Part shown: positions 33,087 to 44,300 of the stretch, in pieces | Layout of the letters: each line of letters begins with the position of its first letter | How positions within the stretch are numbered: the first letter of the stretch is position 1 | Assembly (NCBI GenBank): GCA_028622995.1 | Contig: JAJQJQ010000035.1 | Location: 2,294,001 to 2,358,000, forward strand | DNA length: 64,000 nucleotides | Origin: Panagrolaimus kolymaensis | Taxonomy: Eukaryota; Nematoda; Chromadorea; Rhabditida; Panagrolaimidae | Direction of reading: 5' to 3' | Made by a program: the position numbers and the translations under genes | Notes under the pieces: generated by a model | The model's input: the letters and a program-made list of their open reading frames with translations, nothing else | What the model was told of the DNA's origin: nothing | Database searches by the model: none

Positions 33087-33828
33087 ACTTTATTTTCTAA
33101 TTTCTTAACTATTAATAACTCTATTTTATAAAAAAGTAATTTTTTTTAACAAAAACAGCTAACCTTTTTCGCTCAAAAATCCAAAAAAAAAAATTAAAAT
33201 GAAAAATATCTAAAAAAATCTTTATTTTGCATATGTATTAACTGAAAATTGTAATTTTAAAAATTGTGTAAATAAAACAAAAAAAGGCGAAATTGGATTA
33301 TTAATACCACAGAGCTATTGAAAATGTCGGCAATAACATCAGTTTGTTTGATTGGAATTTATTTTATGCAAACATTAATTTATAAAAAAATACACGAAAA
33401 TGTAAAAAGTATGTACGAAACAAACAAGATATCATTGCTTTTTTAAAAATATTTGTTTCGCTTTGTAAAAAAGCAAAACTATCCAAAATTTATTTTAACT
33501 TTTTCCAAAGCCACTTTAAAAAGAGCTGGAATTTAATTATTACCTCAAACTTTGGGTAATTAAACCGAAGATAATTTCTTTTTCATTCTTTTTCAATCAA
33601 AATATAAAATCAGAAAAGATGCGTTGGGGCTTTTTTTGCTCATTTTTCTCTTTTTCTTTTTCAACCAAAAATTTATAGAAAAAAGAGATAACGCACGCAC
33701 AAAGGTGGAAATGAATGAATTGGTGTAGTTGCGTTCAGTTTTCGGCTGCTTTTTTTCAATAAAATTTTTTATCATTGCATTTTGTATTTTTTATTAAAAG
33801 TTTAGAATGCTGAGTGAAAAGATTAAAC

Positions 33829-34007
33829 AGCTTAAAAACCAAACTTTTTTTCCTTTAAAAACCCCTCCAAAAACTTTTTGCTGTTTAGCTGCTATAATCA
33901 ATTGCTCAAAGGAGTCTCTTTTTTTTTGCTCTTCCTTTTTTCCCATAAACCGAGAAAAAAAAATCCTAAAAGTTTGCGAACTTCTCCATTCCTTTATTTA
34001 TAATAGG
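33829..34007 (+). repeat. Dispersed direct repeat, copy B
   Basis: Partner of 32292-32457. Slightly longer, with an extra GTTTAGCTGC block. No target duplication or terminal repeat was recognised. Confidence 0.75.
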
Positions 34008-34052
34008 TAAAAAAATAAAGCAAAATAAACGAAGATTTGGAATTGGCATGTG

Positions 34053-34679
34053 CCCGACCTTACAAAGCGGGAAGAAATCAGGTCGCTCTCAGGTAAACTA
34101 CATGCAGCAGCCAACAGAAAACAGGTTACCTGAGAACTCGAAGTTTACCTGAAAAGTTCATGCGCTTTACCTGAATTCTGCAAAAATTTGGCGGAAAAAA
34201 ATGAGAATTTTTTATCCATAAATTATTCTAATTTTTATTTTAATAGTGTTTATAATAAACAGCTAATCCAAAAATTTGCATTTTTACAATGCTCTTACTT
34301 AATCCTTGCGGACAAGTTCAAAAATAAATTTTTTTTCAAACACTTCGAGGTGAATGAAGTTTTACAACCTATTTTTTTATAATTATAGCTAATAATTTCT
34401 TTTCAAACAATAGAAAATTTGTTAGATGTTAACCTAAAACAGAAGAATATATGCATCTTGGTAAACATAAACAGTATGCGGGCGCGCTTTGAGCAATAGA
34501 TAACTAAAGAAAAACATGCCACCTGATTACTACCTGATTATCACCTGAATTCTTCCTTTCCATGATTTTTACCTGAAAATATCCTTTACCTGAGAACGAC
34601 CTGTTTTTTCGGCGCGCTTTACCTGATTCGTTATTGGTTTAGTCGTTTACCTGATTTCTTCGTCCTTTGTAAGGTCGGG
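34053..34679. mobile_element. 627-bp TIR element rich in ACCTGA repeats
   Basis: The left end CCCGACCTTACAAAG continues to GAAGAAATCAGGT and matches the inverted right end (ACCTGATTTCTTCGTCC...AAGGTCGGG) over about 30 bp with a few mismatches. About a dozen ACCTGA (mostly TTTACCTGA) copies or complements lie in the two subterminal regions. The centre is AT-rich and non-coding. The flanks are TG on both sides with no longer target duplication, so the superfamily is undetermined. Confidence 0.7.
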
Positions 34680-35306
34680 TGTTGTTTTCAAAAAGTTTAA
34701 ATAATAAGATTTTCCTTAAAAAGTAATAAGTTTATGAGCTTTCATAGTAGTTTTAAAGCCCACAAAAAATATTCTTGTTGAATAACTCTTCCATTTTGCT
34801 TTACGTATTTTTCTTTATTTTAGGATTACAAACTAAAAAAAGTTACACCAAAGCCCTCAAAAATTTGTGACAACAAAAACATAAAAACTATTTGAATTCA
34901 CATTTACTTATAAAAGCGAGAATTATAGCTGAAAGTTATGAAATAAAATAAATTGGGTTATTAAAATATTATTACAAAGATCAATAAATCAATCCCATTT
35001 TTAAACTCGACGACTATGTTTACCATTAACGATAAAAACTTATTAGTTTGACATCAATTTTTTAAATGCCCATTAAATTTCGAAACGAAAAAGAAAAAAA
35101 AGTCTTCGAAAATTTTTTTATAAAAAAAATTTCTGCAAATACTCAAACAAAATTATTTCTTTTGATTTTTTGCAAAATAAATCAATCTTCTTTTTTTTAA
35201 AGAGTTCGAAGCCAAATATAATAAACCACAACTTTGTTGATTTTGACCGCTTAATCTTTTTTATATGTATAAACATTACATAATTTTGTCAAACTTTTTA
35301 GTAAAC

Positions 35307-37147
35307 ATGGGTGAAAGAATTTCTTTTAATCTTTCAAACTTTGCTCAACAAGAATTTCCATTTTCTCTGAAGCTCATCCAATACATCAACAATGAAGCCG
35401 ATGCTGAAGTTAAACAAATGCTTGATCGTTCCTGTAAATATTTCTTCAAAGAACTTCCATATCTCATCATCGATTCTTTGGAAATTTCTCAGGGGATACA
35501 ACGTATTGAAAATGAAAAGTATGATGGATGCATGGTTTTTATGGATGATGATGAGCTCGATATGTTTTTGGAGAAAGTCAAGTTCATTTGGATTACTAAG
35601 AAAATAGAAGTATCGGCTGGTCATTACCTTGATGGCGCACTTGCTGCTAAAATTGTTCGATGTGACGCTTCTGAAATTTCTGTCCTTGATTGTCGAATTA
35701 ACTTAAAAGGGTTGAAATATTTAACAAAATCTGGAAATGTGGAATATTTGGACATGTCTAATAGCTTTTCAAACTTTACTGATCTTGATACGTCTCCTGT
35801 ACCTTTAGAAGATGTTTTATCTTTGGTTCCAACTGCTCGAGTTATAAAGTAATAAACTTTTTTGCATGTTTCTATCTCATAACTTGCCTTAATTTCTGTT
35901 TTTTAGGATGTCCAATTGCCATATTACTCCTCAAACAATGAAAAAGCTACTTGCTATTCCATGGAAAAACAAGATTACTGAATTAAGCCTTACAAATGTC
36001 GATCGTTCTTTGAATGCTAATTGGTTCTTCACATTTGTCAAAGTAAGCCTTTTTCTGGTTGATAGCTTTTATTAGTTATAATATTTTAGAAACATCTTGA
36101 TCCTGAAGCTGAAATCCACGTCAATTTCAACTTTGAAAATGATGCATTTAAAGAACAGTACTATCGAAGAGTTCTTAAATATGATGAAAAGATGCCTATG
36201 TTTGAAATGGATGCGCCTGCTGCGAAAATGTTTCCACCTCCTGAAGATGAATCCAAGTCTTATCAAAAGAAGATTACTTTCAATGATCATGATGCTGAAC
36301 GACAATACTTCGCTTTTCCTTATCCACATATGTGCTATATTCGTGAAAATGCCGATGCTGAAACTTGGAAAAAGTTTGAAAGAACCTGTAAATTCTTCTA
36401 TCCAAGGAATCGTTACTTTATGGTTGATAATCTTCACATTGGAACTGATAAGAAAATCACAATAATGACTGATAATAAGAAAATGGTCTTTGAAAACAAT
36501 TATGAGCTATCTAAACCATATTGGCTTACAAACTCACTTCATGTTTTACGAAAAATTGCTTTATCACAGGATGATCGAATTGAGGCAACGGAAATTTTTA
36601 TAAGTTCTCTTCGTATTTCAATGCGAATTTTTAAATTTCTTACAAAATCTGGTATGGTAAAAGATTGGAATTCCGTTGATAGTTTTGTTATAAACATTGA
36701 TAGTAAAGGTATTTCTCTTACCGAATTGATGGTCCATCTTCCAAATGCAGAATATATTAGGTATGTTACTATATTACAATTAAATTAAAGGCTAATATGT
36801 TCTAATTTTAGTGCCAAAGTCTGTGGAATCCATCCTCGAAATGGAATTCAACCACTTATACTTCCTCAACGAAACAATATCGATTTTCTACGTGTTCGTT
36901 TTTGCAAAGATCCAATTATTGCTTCTTCACTTTTAGACAGTCTTACAGTAAGATTTTACATTTTTTCTTGTTGTATTTATTACTATGTTTTTTTTAGAAA
37001 ACACTTGCTCCTAAAGCTCGAGTTCTTCTTAATTTAGGAAAATTGACAAATAAAATGGATGTTCCACAATTCAAAGCTGAACTCAAAGAAAAATTGGATA
37101 CTTGGAAGCCGCAAATTGAAAGACCAATCGTTAAAATTATTTTTTAA
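35307..37147 (+). CDS. F-box-like/LRR-like protein with an internal duplication
   Basis: Five exons, from MGERISFNLSNF (35307) to IVKIIF-stop (37145-37147). Two homologous modules lie in one protein. The first is FPFSLKLIQYINN...DRSCKYFF...YLIIDSLEI, the second FAFPYPHMCYIREN...ERTCKFFY...YFMVDNLHI. Each is followed by a region with LKYLTKSG or FKFLTKSG and short leucine-rich repeats. The module resembles the helical F-box-like N-terminus of a large lineage-specific worm family, here present twice. An AATAAA lies about 50 nt after the stop. If F-box-like, it could serve as an SCF adaptor, but that is inference. Related modules occur at 6.5-9.2, 51.5-55.5 and 56.0-58.0 kb. Confidence 0.65.
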
Positions 37148-37541
37148 GGATTTTATTGTGTTTTTTTATTTTCTTACTTTTGTTATTTTACTGTAAAAAA
37201 TAAATATATATTTTGGAGCTTTCATCGTAAAATTTGGAGGGAAAAACGAAAATGTAATCATCCTTTAAAGATTTACATATATTTACCGCAAACGTTCTGC
37301 TATCAACAACTACATACACTTATGGAAAGAACTTTTAAAAAGGCCGCCAATCTCTGAAAGTTATAAACTAATTTAGTCATCAAGTCATTTATAAGTCCGT
37401 CGTCATTTTTGTTTTAAATGCATGAATACAAAAAAGGCAAATGGTTTTAGGTATAATTATTCCAAAGTTTTAAAAGGTAAGCGTATCGATCTTTCTATTG
37501 ATTTAAGATGGAGTTTTCTTGTTTTGTTTTTTGTGTAATAT
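37148..37541. other. Intergenic, convergent 3' ends
   Basis: Short spacer between convergent genes. It holds the AATAAA of the upstream gene and no further feature. Confidence 0.5.
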
Positions 37542-38450
37542 TTAACATAATCCACAACTATGTCCACAATATTGTTGTTTTTGGGCTGCAGTGTAAAAAG
37601 TATTGCTGCAGAATCCATTTGCAACCCAAGTACCACAACTGGCATTGGTATCAGTGCAGCTGCTAATTCCGGATAATGATGAACTTCCACAGCGTCCACA
37701 AGTGTTAGGGCATTTTTGAGTCATAAGGGTATAGTAAACACTATTGTTACAAAGTCCAGAATTGGTGGCACAGTTAGTAGCGATATCACTGCAGGTAGCT
37801 GCAGGTGAAGTTGTTACAGAGCTGCAAGTTCCACATGTTCTTGCGCAATTAGTTAACATATATTGATAAAAATTAACATTTTCACAAAGTCCAACCATAT
37901 CGTTACAACCGCTAATTGCATCTGAACAAGCTCCACCAGCATTACAAAGCCCACAAGTGGAAGGACAATATTGAGTCATGGCTGCCGTCCAATTGGCATT
38001 GGTACAAAGTCGTCGGCTAACGGTGCAATTGATTGGCGAAGCTTAAAATAATAATAATATTTTCAAAAAAAAAATACTCAAATAAAAAAAATATCTAAAA
38101 AGCTTACCATTTGCATCATCACAATCATATTGAGGTTTTTCACAACAAATCCCGCATGTTTTAGCGCATTGTAAAGCTTTATCTTGAAGATCATCATTAT
38201 CACAATTTGGATTGCGTGAAGTAGATTTGGTAGTTACAGCAGGTCCAAAAACTGATGCACACGTTGAATCATCCAAATCATCATCACAAACAGTAGCGGA
38301 TGGAAGCATCGTGCCATTATCCGCTTGACATCTGAGTTCTCCAGGTGCTCCTGTTGTTGCTGCTGGCGCTGCTGCTGCCGCACTTGTAACAATATTAAAG
38401 CAAACGCCAGAAAGCATAACAAAAATTAAAATGCTTTCGCCACCCATCAT
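37542..38450 (-). CDS. Secreted multi-ShKT-domain protein
   Basis: Two exons (about 38108-38450 and 37542-38042). Residues 1-24 (MMGGESILIFVMLSGVCFNIV) look like a signal peptide. The mature part has about five six-cysteine ShKT-type repeats with the recurring C.tCG.C close (CAKTCGIC, CPSTCGLC, CARTCGTC, CPNTCGRC, CGHSCGLC), linked by short Ser/Thr-rich spacers. ShKT domains are abundant in nematode surface and secreted proteins, including tyrosinases and astacins, and a channel-blocking role should not be assumed from the fold. No catalytic domain is attached. Start chosen at the first ATG before the signal sequence. Confidence 0.85.
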
Positions 38451-39275
38451 TTTTTACCTATAAAAATTATTAAAGCATGTACATATTAGTAATTTACACT
38501 TGATTGCGAAGCAAATAATTTTTAGTTGTATCGAAACCAAAAAATTTTAAATTAACTAATGATCAAACTGAACCTCTGTACATAGATATAAAAAAATCGA
38601 AAATCTGCTTTTATATGGAATTTTTTGTGGGTTGAAGCTTTTTGATTGAACACTTTTAGTTCGTGATCATTGTTGCCAAGTATGCAAGAATCTTAAATCT
38701 CGCAGGTGCATAAACAAAAAAAATATCTGAACAAACTTCTTTTTTTCTTCGATGCAGATCATTTTTTGCTTTACAAATTTTCTCTTACACAAAAGGTAAT
38801 TGTGCAAGCTTAGTAATTAAGTAAATAATAAATTATTACAATATATTTGTTTAAAGCTAAATTACAGGTTCACACGTTTTTCTACCATGTTTGTTGTTTT
38901 AATTGGGAATGATGATGTGTGCATGCATCGCATAGTTCCAATAAAAGGTACATAAATACATATATTATGGGACAAATAGCATATGAGTTGCTTCCGTAAG
39001 ACAATGCTAAAGCTAAACTTTGAGTGACATCACTTAATCAAAAACATTCAAAAACTACAAATTAAAATTATAACAAATGTCTGTCTAAATCCTCCAGAAA
39101 CACCAAATAAAACAACCATTGATGCAATAAAGCTTAAACCTGTAAGGCGAACTGGCTGATGCAAAATTCTAAGTAACTTTAAAGCAATACTATTGACAAA
39201 AATAATAAGAAAGGTAAATGCTTTATACAACAACAATCAAAACAACACAAAAATAAAAATAAGAAAACAAAAAAT
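38451..39275. other. Intergenic; no supported gene
   Basis: AT-rich region with one short hydrophobic reading frame on the - strand (39048-39236) that I could not support as a gene. Confidence 0.45.
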
Positions 39276-40471
39276 TTAATGAGCTTCATCGATCGTTTGA
39301 GTTTTTTCTAACTCATAAATAGATCCATTAGTAATTGGAGTTAAAGATGTTTGAGATTCGGAAGATGTTTCAGAAAAATCATTCATGTAAGCTGGTAATT
39401 GAATTTCATGGATAAAGTTGTCGTCGAGTACAATTTGAGAAGTTAAAACCAAAGAGCGATCAAACCATCCAGTACTTTTAGCTTTAACCTAAAAATGAAA
39501 ATATAAAGCATCTATGTACAACAACTATGTGTTTAAACAAGAAAGACAAACTAAGGATGAATAAATAAAACTTACACGAATAAAGTGACGAACTTGGAAT
39601 AAACTGCTGTTTTGAATCGTAGGAAGACATTCGATGAGTGGAATATCTCTCATGTGATGAGAGCGACAAAGTTCAGGAACCTATAAAAAGTTTAATGAAA
39701 CAAGAAACTTGTATTAAGGTTAAAACTTACATTGACTTTTTCGCGGGAAAAATGTGAATGACATGATATTTCACTGAAACCATAACCACTAATCAAACTT
39801 GTTTGAGCTATACGAGCAACAGTTAAAATTGAGGTTTCAATACACTTTACTCGCGAAGAACGATCATTTGAAACATTGATGGATAAGTTGGCAACTTCGT
39901 CTCGAGCAAACACACGTTTATTGATGGTTACCTAAAAACAACAGCCAAAAAATCACTTATGAAATCGTTAATAAAAACATACCAAAACTCGTAAACTCTT
40001 GTTTGAAAAGCAAGAGCGTTGTTTATCGATGATCGTTTTTGACTTTGAAAGAGTTGAAGCAGGATTCATCTTCGGAGTAACATTGAAAGAAATGTTTTCT
40101 CGCTTCAGTTTATTGAACCATCGAAGACCATGAATTTTAGCAGTAATAGAATATTTGATTGAACCAAAACCTGCATTAAAACTTCGAGGACATGTTGATG
40201 GAAGAATAAAAGAGAATGGAAATTCATGATGACCAGGAGAAAGTTCATGGTTGATTTCATGCCATAATATTGTATCAAAGCTAAAATAAACTTCATCAGG
40301 AACCATCGAAAAGATAACACGAGCTCGGCCACAAGCATGAAGAGTAATCCTTGATGTTTTCAGTTTTGAAGTTGTTGAAATATTCACTTTTCCAGAAATA
40401 TTTGAACCAGGCACAAATGTTTGAGTTGAATCATCAAGTTCGATGGAGAAAAGATCTGCGTCGACGGACAT
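39276..40471 (-). CDS. Arrestin-domain-containing protein (ARRDC type)
   Basis: Four exons (about 39983-40471, 39731-39932, 39574-39679, 39276-39489). The N-terminal arrestin fold is visible: SIELDDSTQTFVPGSNISG, VYFSFDTILWHEI, LSPGHHEFPFSFILP and FGSIKYSITAKI. The C-terminal fold begins INKRVFARDEVANLSINVSN and ends VPELCRSHHMRDIPLIECLP. The PG..F PF.F.LP and Y.I.A motifs are typical of alpha-arrestins, which are ubiquitin-ligase adaptors in endosomal trafficking. I do not see a PPxY motif in the short C-terminal tail, so ligase recruitment may be indirect. Total is about 335 residues, usual for worm arrd proteins. The start MSVDADLF is preferred over an upstream in-frame ATG because it opens the arrestin strand. 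Confidence 0.85.
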
Positions 40472-41377
40472 CTTATGTTTCTTTATAAATTCAATTGAAA
40501 TAAGCAGCAACAACGAAATCCAAGATAATTCAATTAAAAAATAGCAGCTATTTTTTTTTCAATAATTTTTTTGAAACAGCTTCTTTTTTGATTTGCAAAT
40601 GAAAGAGTTTGCAATTTTTTTTGTTGCAAAAAATCATTGAGACTTTCAACCCTTTTTGCCAACGGCTCCATAAAACCATAGAAGCAAGCAGCTTCTGTTT
40701 TTTCCATGTAAAAAATTTCATTCAATGATTTTTTATGATAGCCTCCTCATTTTTGTGCTGTGTTTTACCTCTAAAGAAAAAAATTTGCGTAAAAGTTAAG
40801 CTGTTTATAGAGTTTATTAGAAATTTGAGGGGATGATGGAGAAGGTTCTTGATTTCAGAAATGGAAGGACAAAATTGGAAGCGGATAGGTTAAAATTTAA
40901 CTTTTTATAGTTTCGTTTTTTGAAATAAACAAAAAACTTATTTCTTTATCACATATATTTTGGGTAATGATGACTGCTTGCTTCCTCACCTTTGCTCTCC
41001 ATGAAATTGGATCTTGAAATGTAAAATATGCCAAGCTGTAAAATTCGTGCATCAAATTTGTTTGAAAACCATTATAGTATACTTTCTTGCAAAATAAATC
41101 GAGTTCACATAAAAAAATATTTTATAATAACAATTTTGGCATAAATATGTGTAATCAAAAAAATAATAATAACTTCGCAAACAAAGATACCGGAATGATA
41201 ATAAAAAAAAAACAAGGAACTTCAAATTCTAGCGCATACAACAAAAAAAAATAAGGGAAGGGACTAGGATCGCAATAAAACAATAATAATTTCATCAAAT
41301 TAATTAATAATAAAAACCCAAACAACGAGGTTTCTCTTTTCTCAAAGCATAAAAATTAAGCCGATGATAAATTTTTT
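40472..41377. other. Intergenic; no supported gene
   Basis: AT-rich spacer between the arrestin gene's promoter and the 3' end of MROH1. No coding or RNA gene recognised. Confidence 0.5.
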
Positions 41378-44300
41378 TTATGAAAATGAATGAAGGCACG
41401 AAATGGCTTTGATAGTTGATAATCGAACTTTAGATGATGGGTCACGAAGAAGTTGAACGAGGGAAGTGAAAACTAAATCTTTGCTTAATGTTCCACGTAA
41501 AGCTGGAGTTAATGGTTCTAGAAGATAACCAGTAAATAAGGCAGCATTGGATCGAATTTGTGCAAATTGACTTTTAAAATAATTTGAGCAACCCAGAGCA
41601 TAAAAGTTTAATCGATCTGGAAATGAAAGGACCAGAATCATTCCAACATCTTTAAGGAATAATGAATATGAAGGAGGTGGCTTGGAATTGATTAACGAAT
41701 GTGAAACGGTGGTTGTAAAAGAATCCAATGAAAATAATGGAGCAATTTGAGTTAAAACAACTGCGCAATTCTGAAATAAAAAAATAGGATTACAATAAAA
41801 CTAAAATTTGAGATACTAATTTTCACTAAAAAGTATGTACCTCTTTAACGATATCATCTTCATCGTTTAGATGTAATAAAATGGAAACAATATTTTCATG
41901 AATATTTTGTTTAAATATATCACATCCTCCAACGAGTGAACCAAGTTTACCAAATAAACTAAAAGCCACTCCACGTAAGCATGAATTTTCTTTTTCAAAA
42001 CATGGTCGAAGTTTTAAAAGTAAATTAGATAAAACTTTTAGAATAAATTCTTTGTCCACTATTGTTACAATTGAATCTAAGGCATATACAGATTCGGCAG
42101 CAATTTCATCCTTTCGATCATATGCATCATCCAAACCATTTAAAGCAGCTTCAAATGCAATTTGAGCATATTTTTGTGCTATGGCATTTCCATTTGGCAT
42201 GGATGAAGCTAATGTTCCAATTGCTGTATACCCTCGAATTGCAAGCTAAAAACAAAAAAAATAAATATTTTATGGATTTTTCAAAAACTTGGAATCGTTG
42301 TTGCTTACTTTTCGAACAAGCAAATTTTTATCTGTGACAAATTGCTTTAATTCTTCCACAACTTTATCCAATAAACTTTCATCAAATCCTCCATTATCTT
42401 TCGTGGGGCAACGAGTAATTAAAGCTGATAAAATTGCAGCAGATGAAATTCGAAGGAATTTACATGGTGAATTTACATTTCCAATGGATGAAAGCATTAA
42501 TGAACGCATATATCCTGGATAATGATCACATAAAGATCGACATGCCACACCAATCTGTAATTAATTTTAAAGTTAGAAAATTGAAAAAATAGGCGGCATT
42601 AGTAAAAATGGCTTTAGACAAAAAATTGATAATCGAAAAAGTGTGTTTGTCTCAAGTTTAAAAAATTTTCCGGAATTATTTCTGAGAGTTATAAGAATAA
42701 AAAACTTCTTAAACTTACAGCAGAAATATATGAATCAGATTGAATTAAATGTGACCATGCTCGTTCACTATTCATTGCTTCAATAACATTTTCAGCTTTA
42801 ATCCTTTGTAATAAAGTTTTTAAACATTCTGCTACTAATGCAGCAGGTGAAGATGAAATACGCTTTAATTCCGCAGTAATAATTAAAGGATCTTTTTTCT
42901 TTTTCATTTGAATACTATTATTGCCGCCTGTTTCACCTCCATTACTAACTGCTGCTGTTGAAGTTGTTGTTGTTGTTCCACTACCAATAGAAGTGGGATA
43001 TTGAGCTTCAATAACCGCTGAAAGATTATGAAAGATGGTACCCAAAATTTCTGGAACTCTTTGTTTTACAACTTCATCATCTTCAACCCATGTTAACATT
43101 TGAGTTAAAGCTGAGAAATTAGCGCATAAATTTTGATTAACTAACATAACGATCACGCCACCTGATAAATCAACAATATCAAAATGGCTTAAATGTGATT
43201 TATTATTTTCAGATGCAGCAGTTGTTGTTCCGACGACAACAGAATCATTGGTTGCTGTTGTTGATAAACAATTAAGGGATTCCAATATTTGATCACACGC
43301 TCCTGAGAATTGTGTTGGATTTTTAATTACCATAAATTTCCATGAATCTTTTATTTCATTTGTATATGGAAGAGGTTGTTTAAGCAATATATCAACAACA
43401 GTATTAAGTTGTTCATCAGCAAAATGTGTTAAAGCATTGAGTAAATCATCGTATGTTTGAGTGATGGAATGAACTAATGGCAAATTTTCTATTATTGTTG
43501 TTACAATTATTTCTGCTTCTGAATGTAATAATTTTCCACGATGTTTAAGAATTATTGAAAGGAGTAAAGCTGCTGCAGCGGAAACATTATTTTGTTTATC
43601 GTTTAACATTTTAAATAAAGCAGAAATATACGTTTGAAGTTGAGATTGAGGAAGATGGGCTTCAATTTCATGTGATATCATTGCGATAGCTTCACGTCCA
43701 CGAATTGAATCCAATTTTCCATCAAATCCAAGATGGCGTGATTTGAATTCATTTAAATCAAACAATGGTGGATCAGGCCCATCACCAATATCTTCACCAG
43801 CTTGTGAGATTTGTCCTTTATGTAAAAATGTAAGTTGGAATGAAAGCCATACAGCTTGAAGGGCTAAATGCCGAACTGAACAAAGGGAATCCACGATTCT
43901 TGGAGTTAATCGAGCCAAAAGCATAGAAAATGGTGGGAAATCCGCTGCATGGCCAATAGTTAAATCGGTTGCATATTTCCAATATAATCGCAAAACTAAT
44001 ACTGTGACTTCAATGGATCGAATTCGTTCATAATCAGCATTGGAACCAAAATAATTTGTAAATATCTGAAAACAAAAAAACTTTATTTTTAGAGTATCAG
44101 AAACATGTTTGCTTTTTTCTTCTTAAAATTTTTTTACAGTAAAAAAATTTGGAGTCAAGCAGCGTAAGAAAATGGTGGTTCTTTAATTTAAAAATGGAAG
44201 TAAAGGTTTTAGTGATTGTAGGATAAAAGAACTCATAAAACTTGGGAACCAAATACACGCACGTACCTTTAACATGGTGCAAACTGTATCAACCACAGGT

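Larger units (their letters stand above)
31775..35306. other. Intergenic region with dispersed repeats and a TIR element
   Basis: Contains a direct repeat pair (32292-32457 and 33829-34007), a weak small gene candidate (32799-33086) and a TIR element (34053-34679). The remainder is AT-rich without recognisable genes. Confidence 0.5.

Noticed and set aside
39048..39236. Hydrophobic - strand frame (QPVRLTGLSFIASMVVLFGV)
   Set aside because: Looks partly protein-like, but there are no flanking exons, no clear acceptor and no recognised family. It could be a relic.
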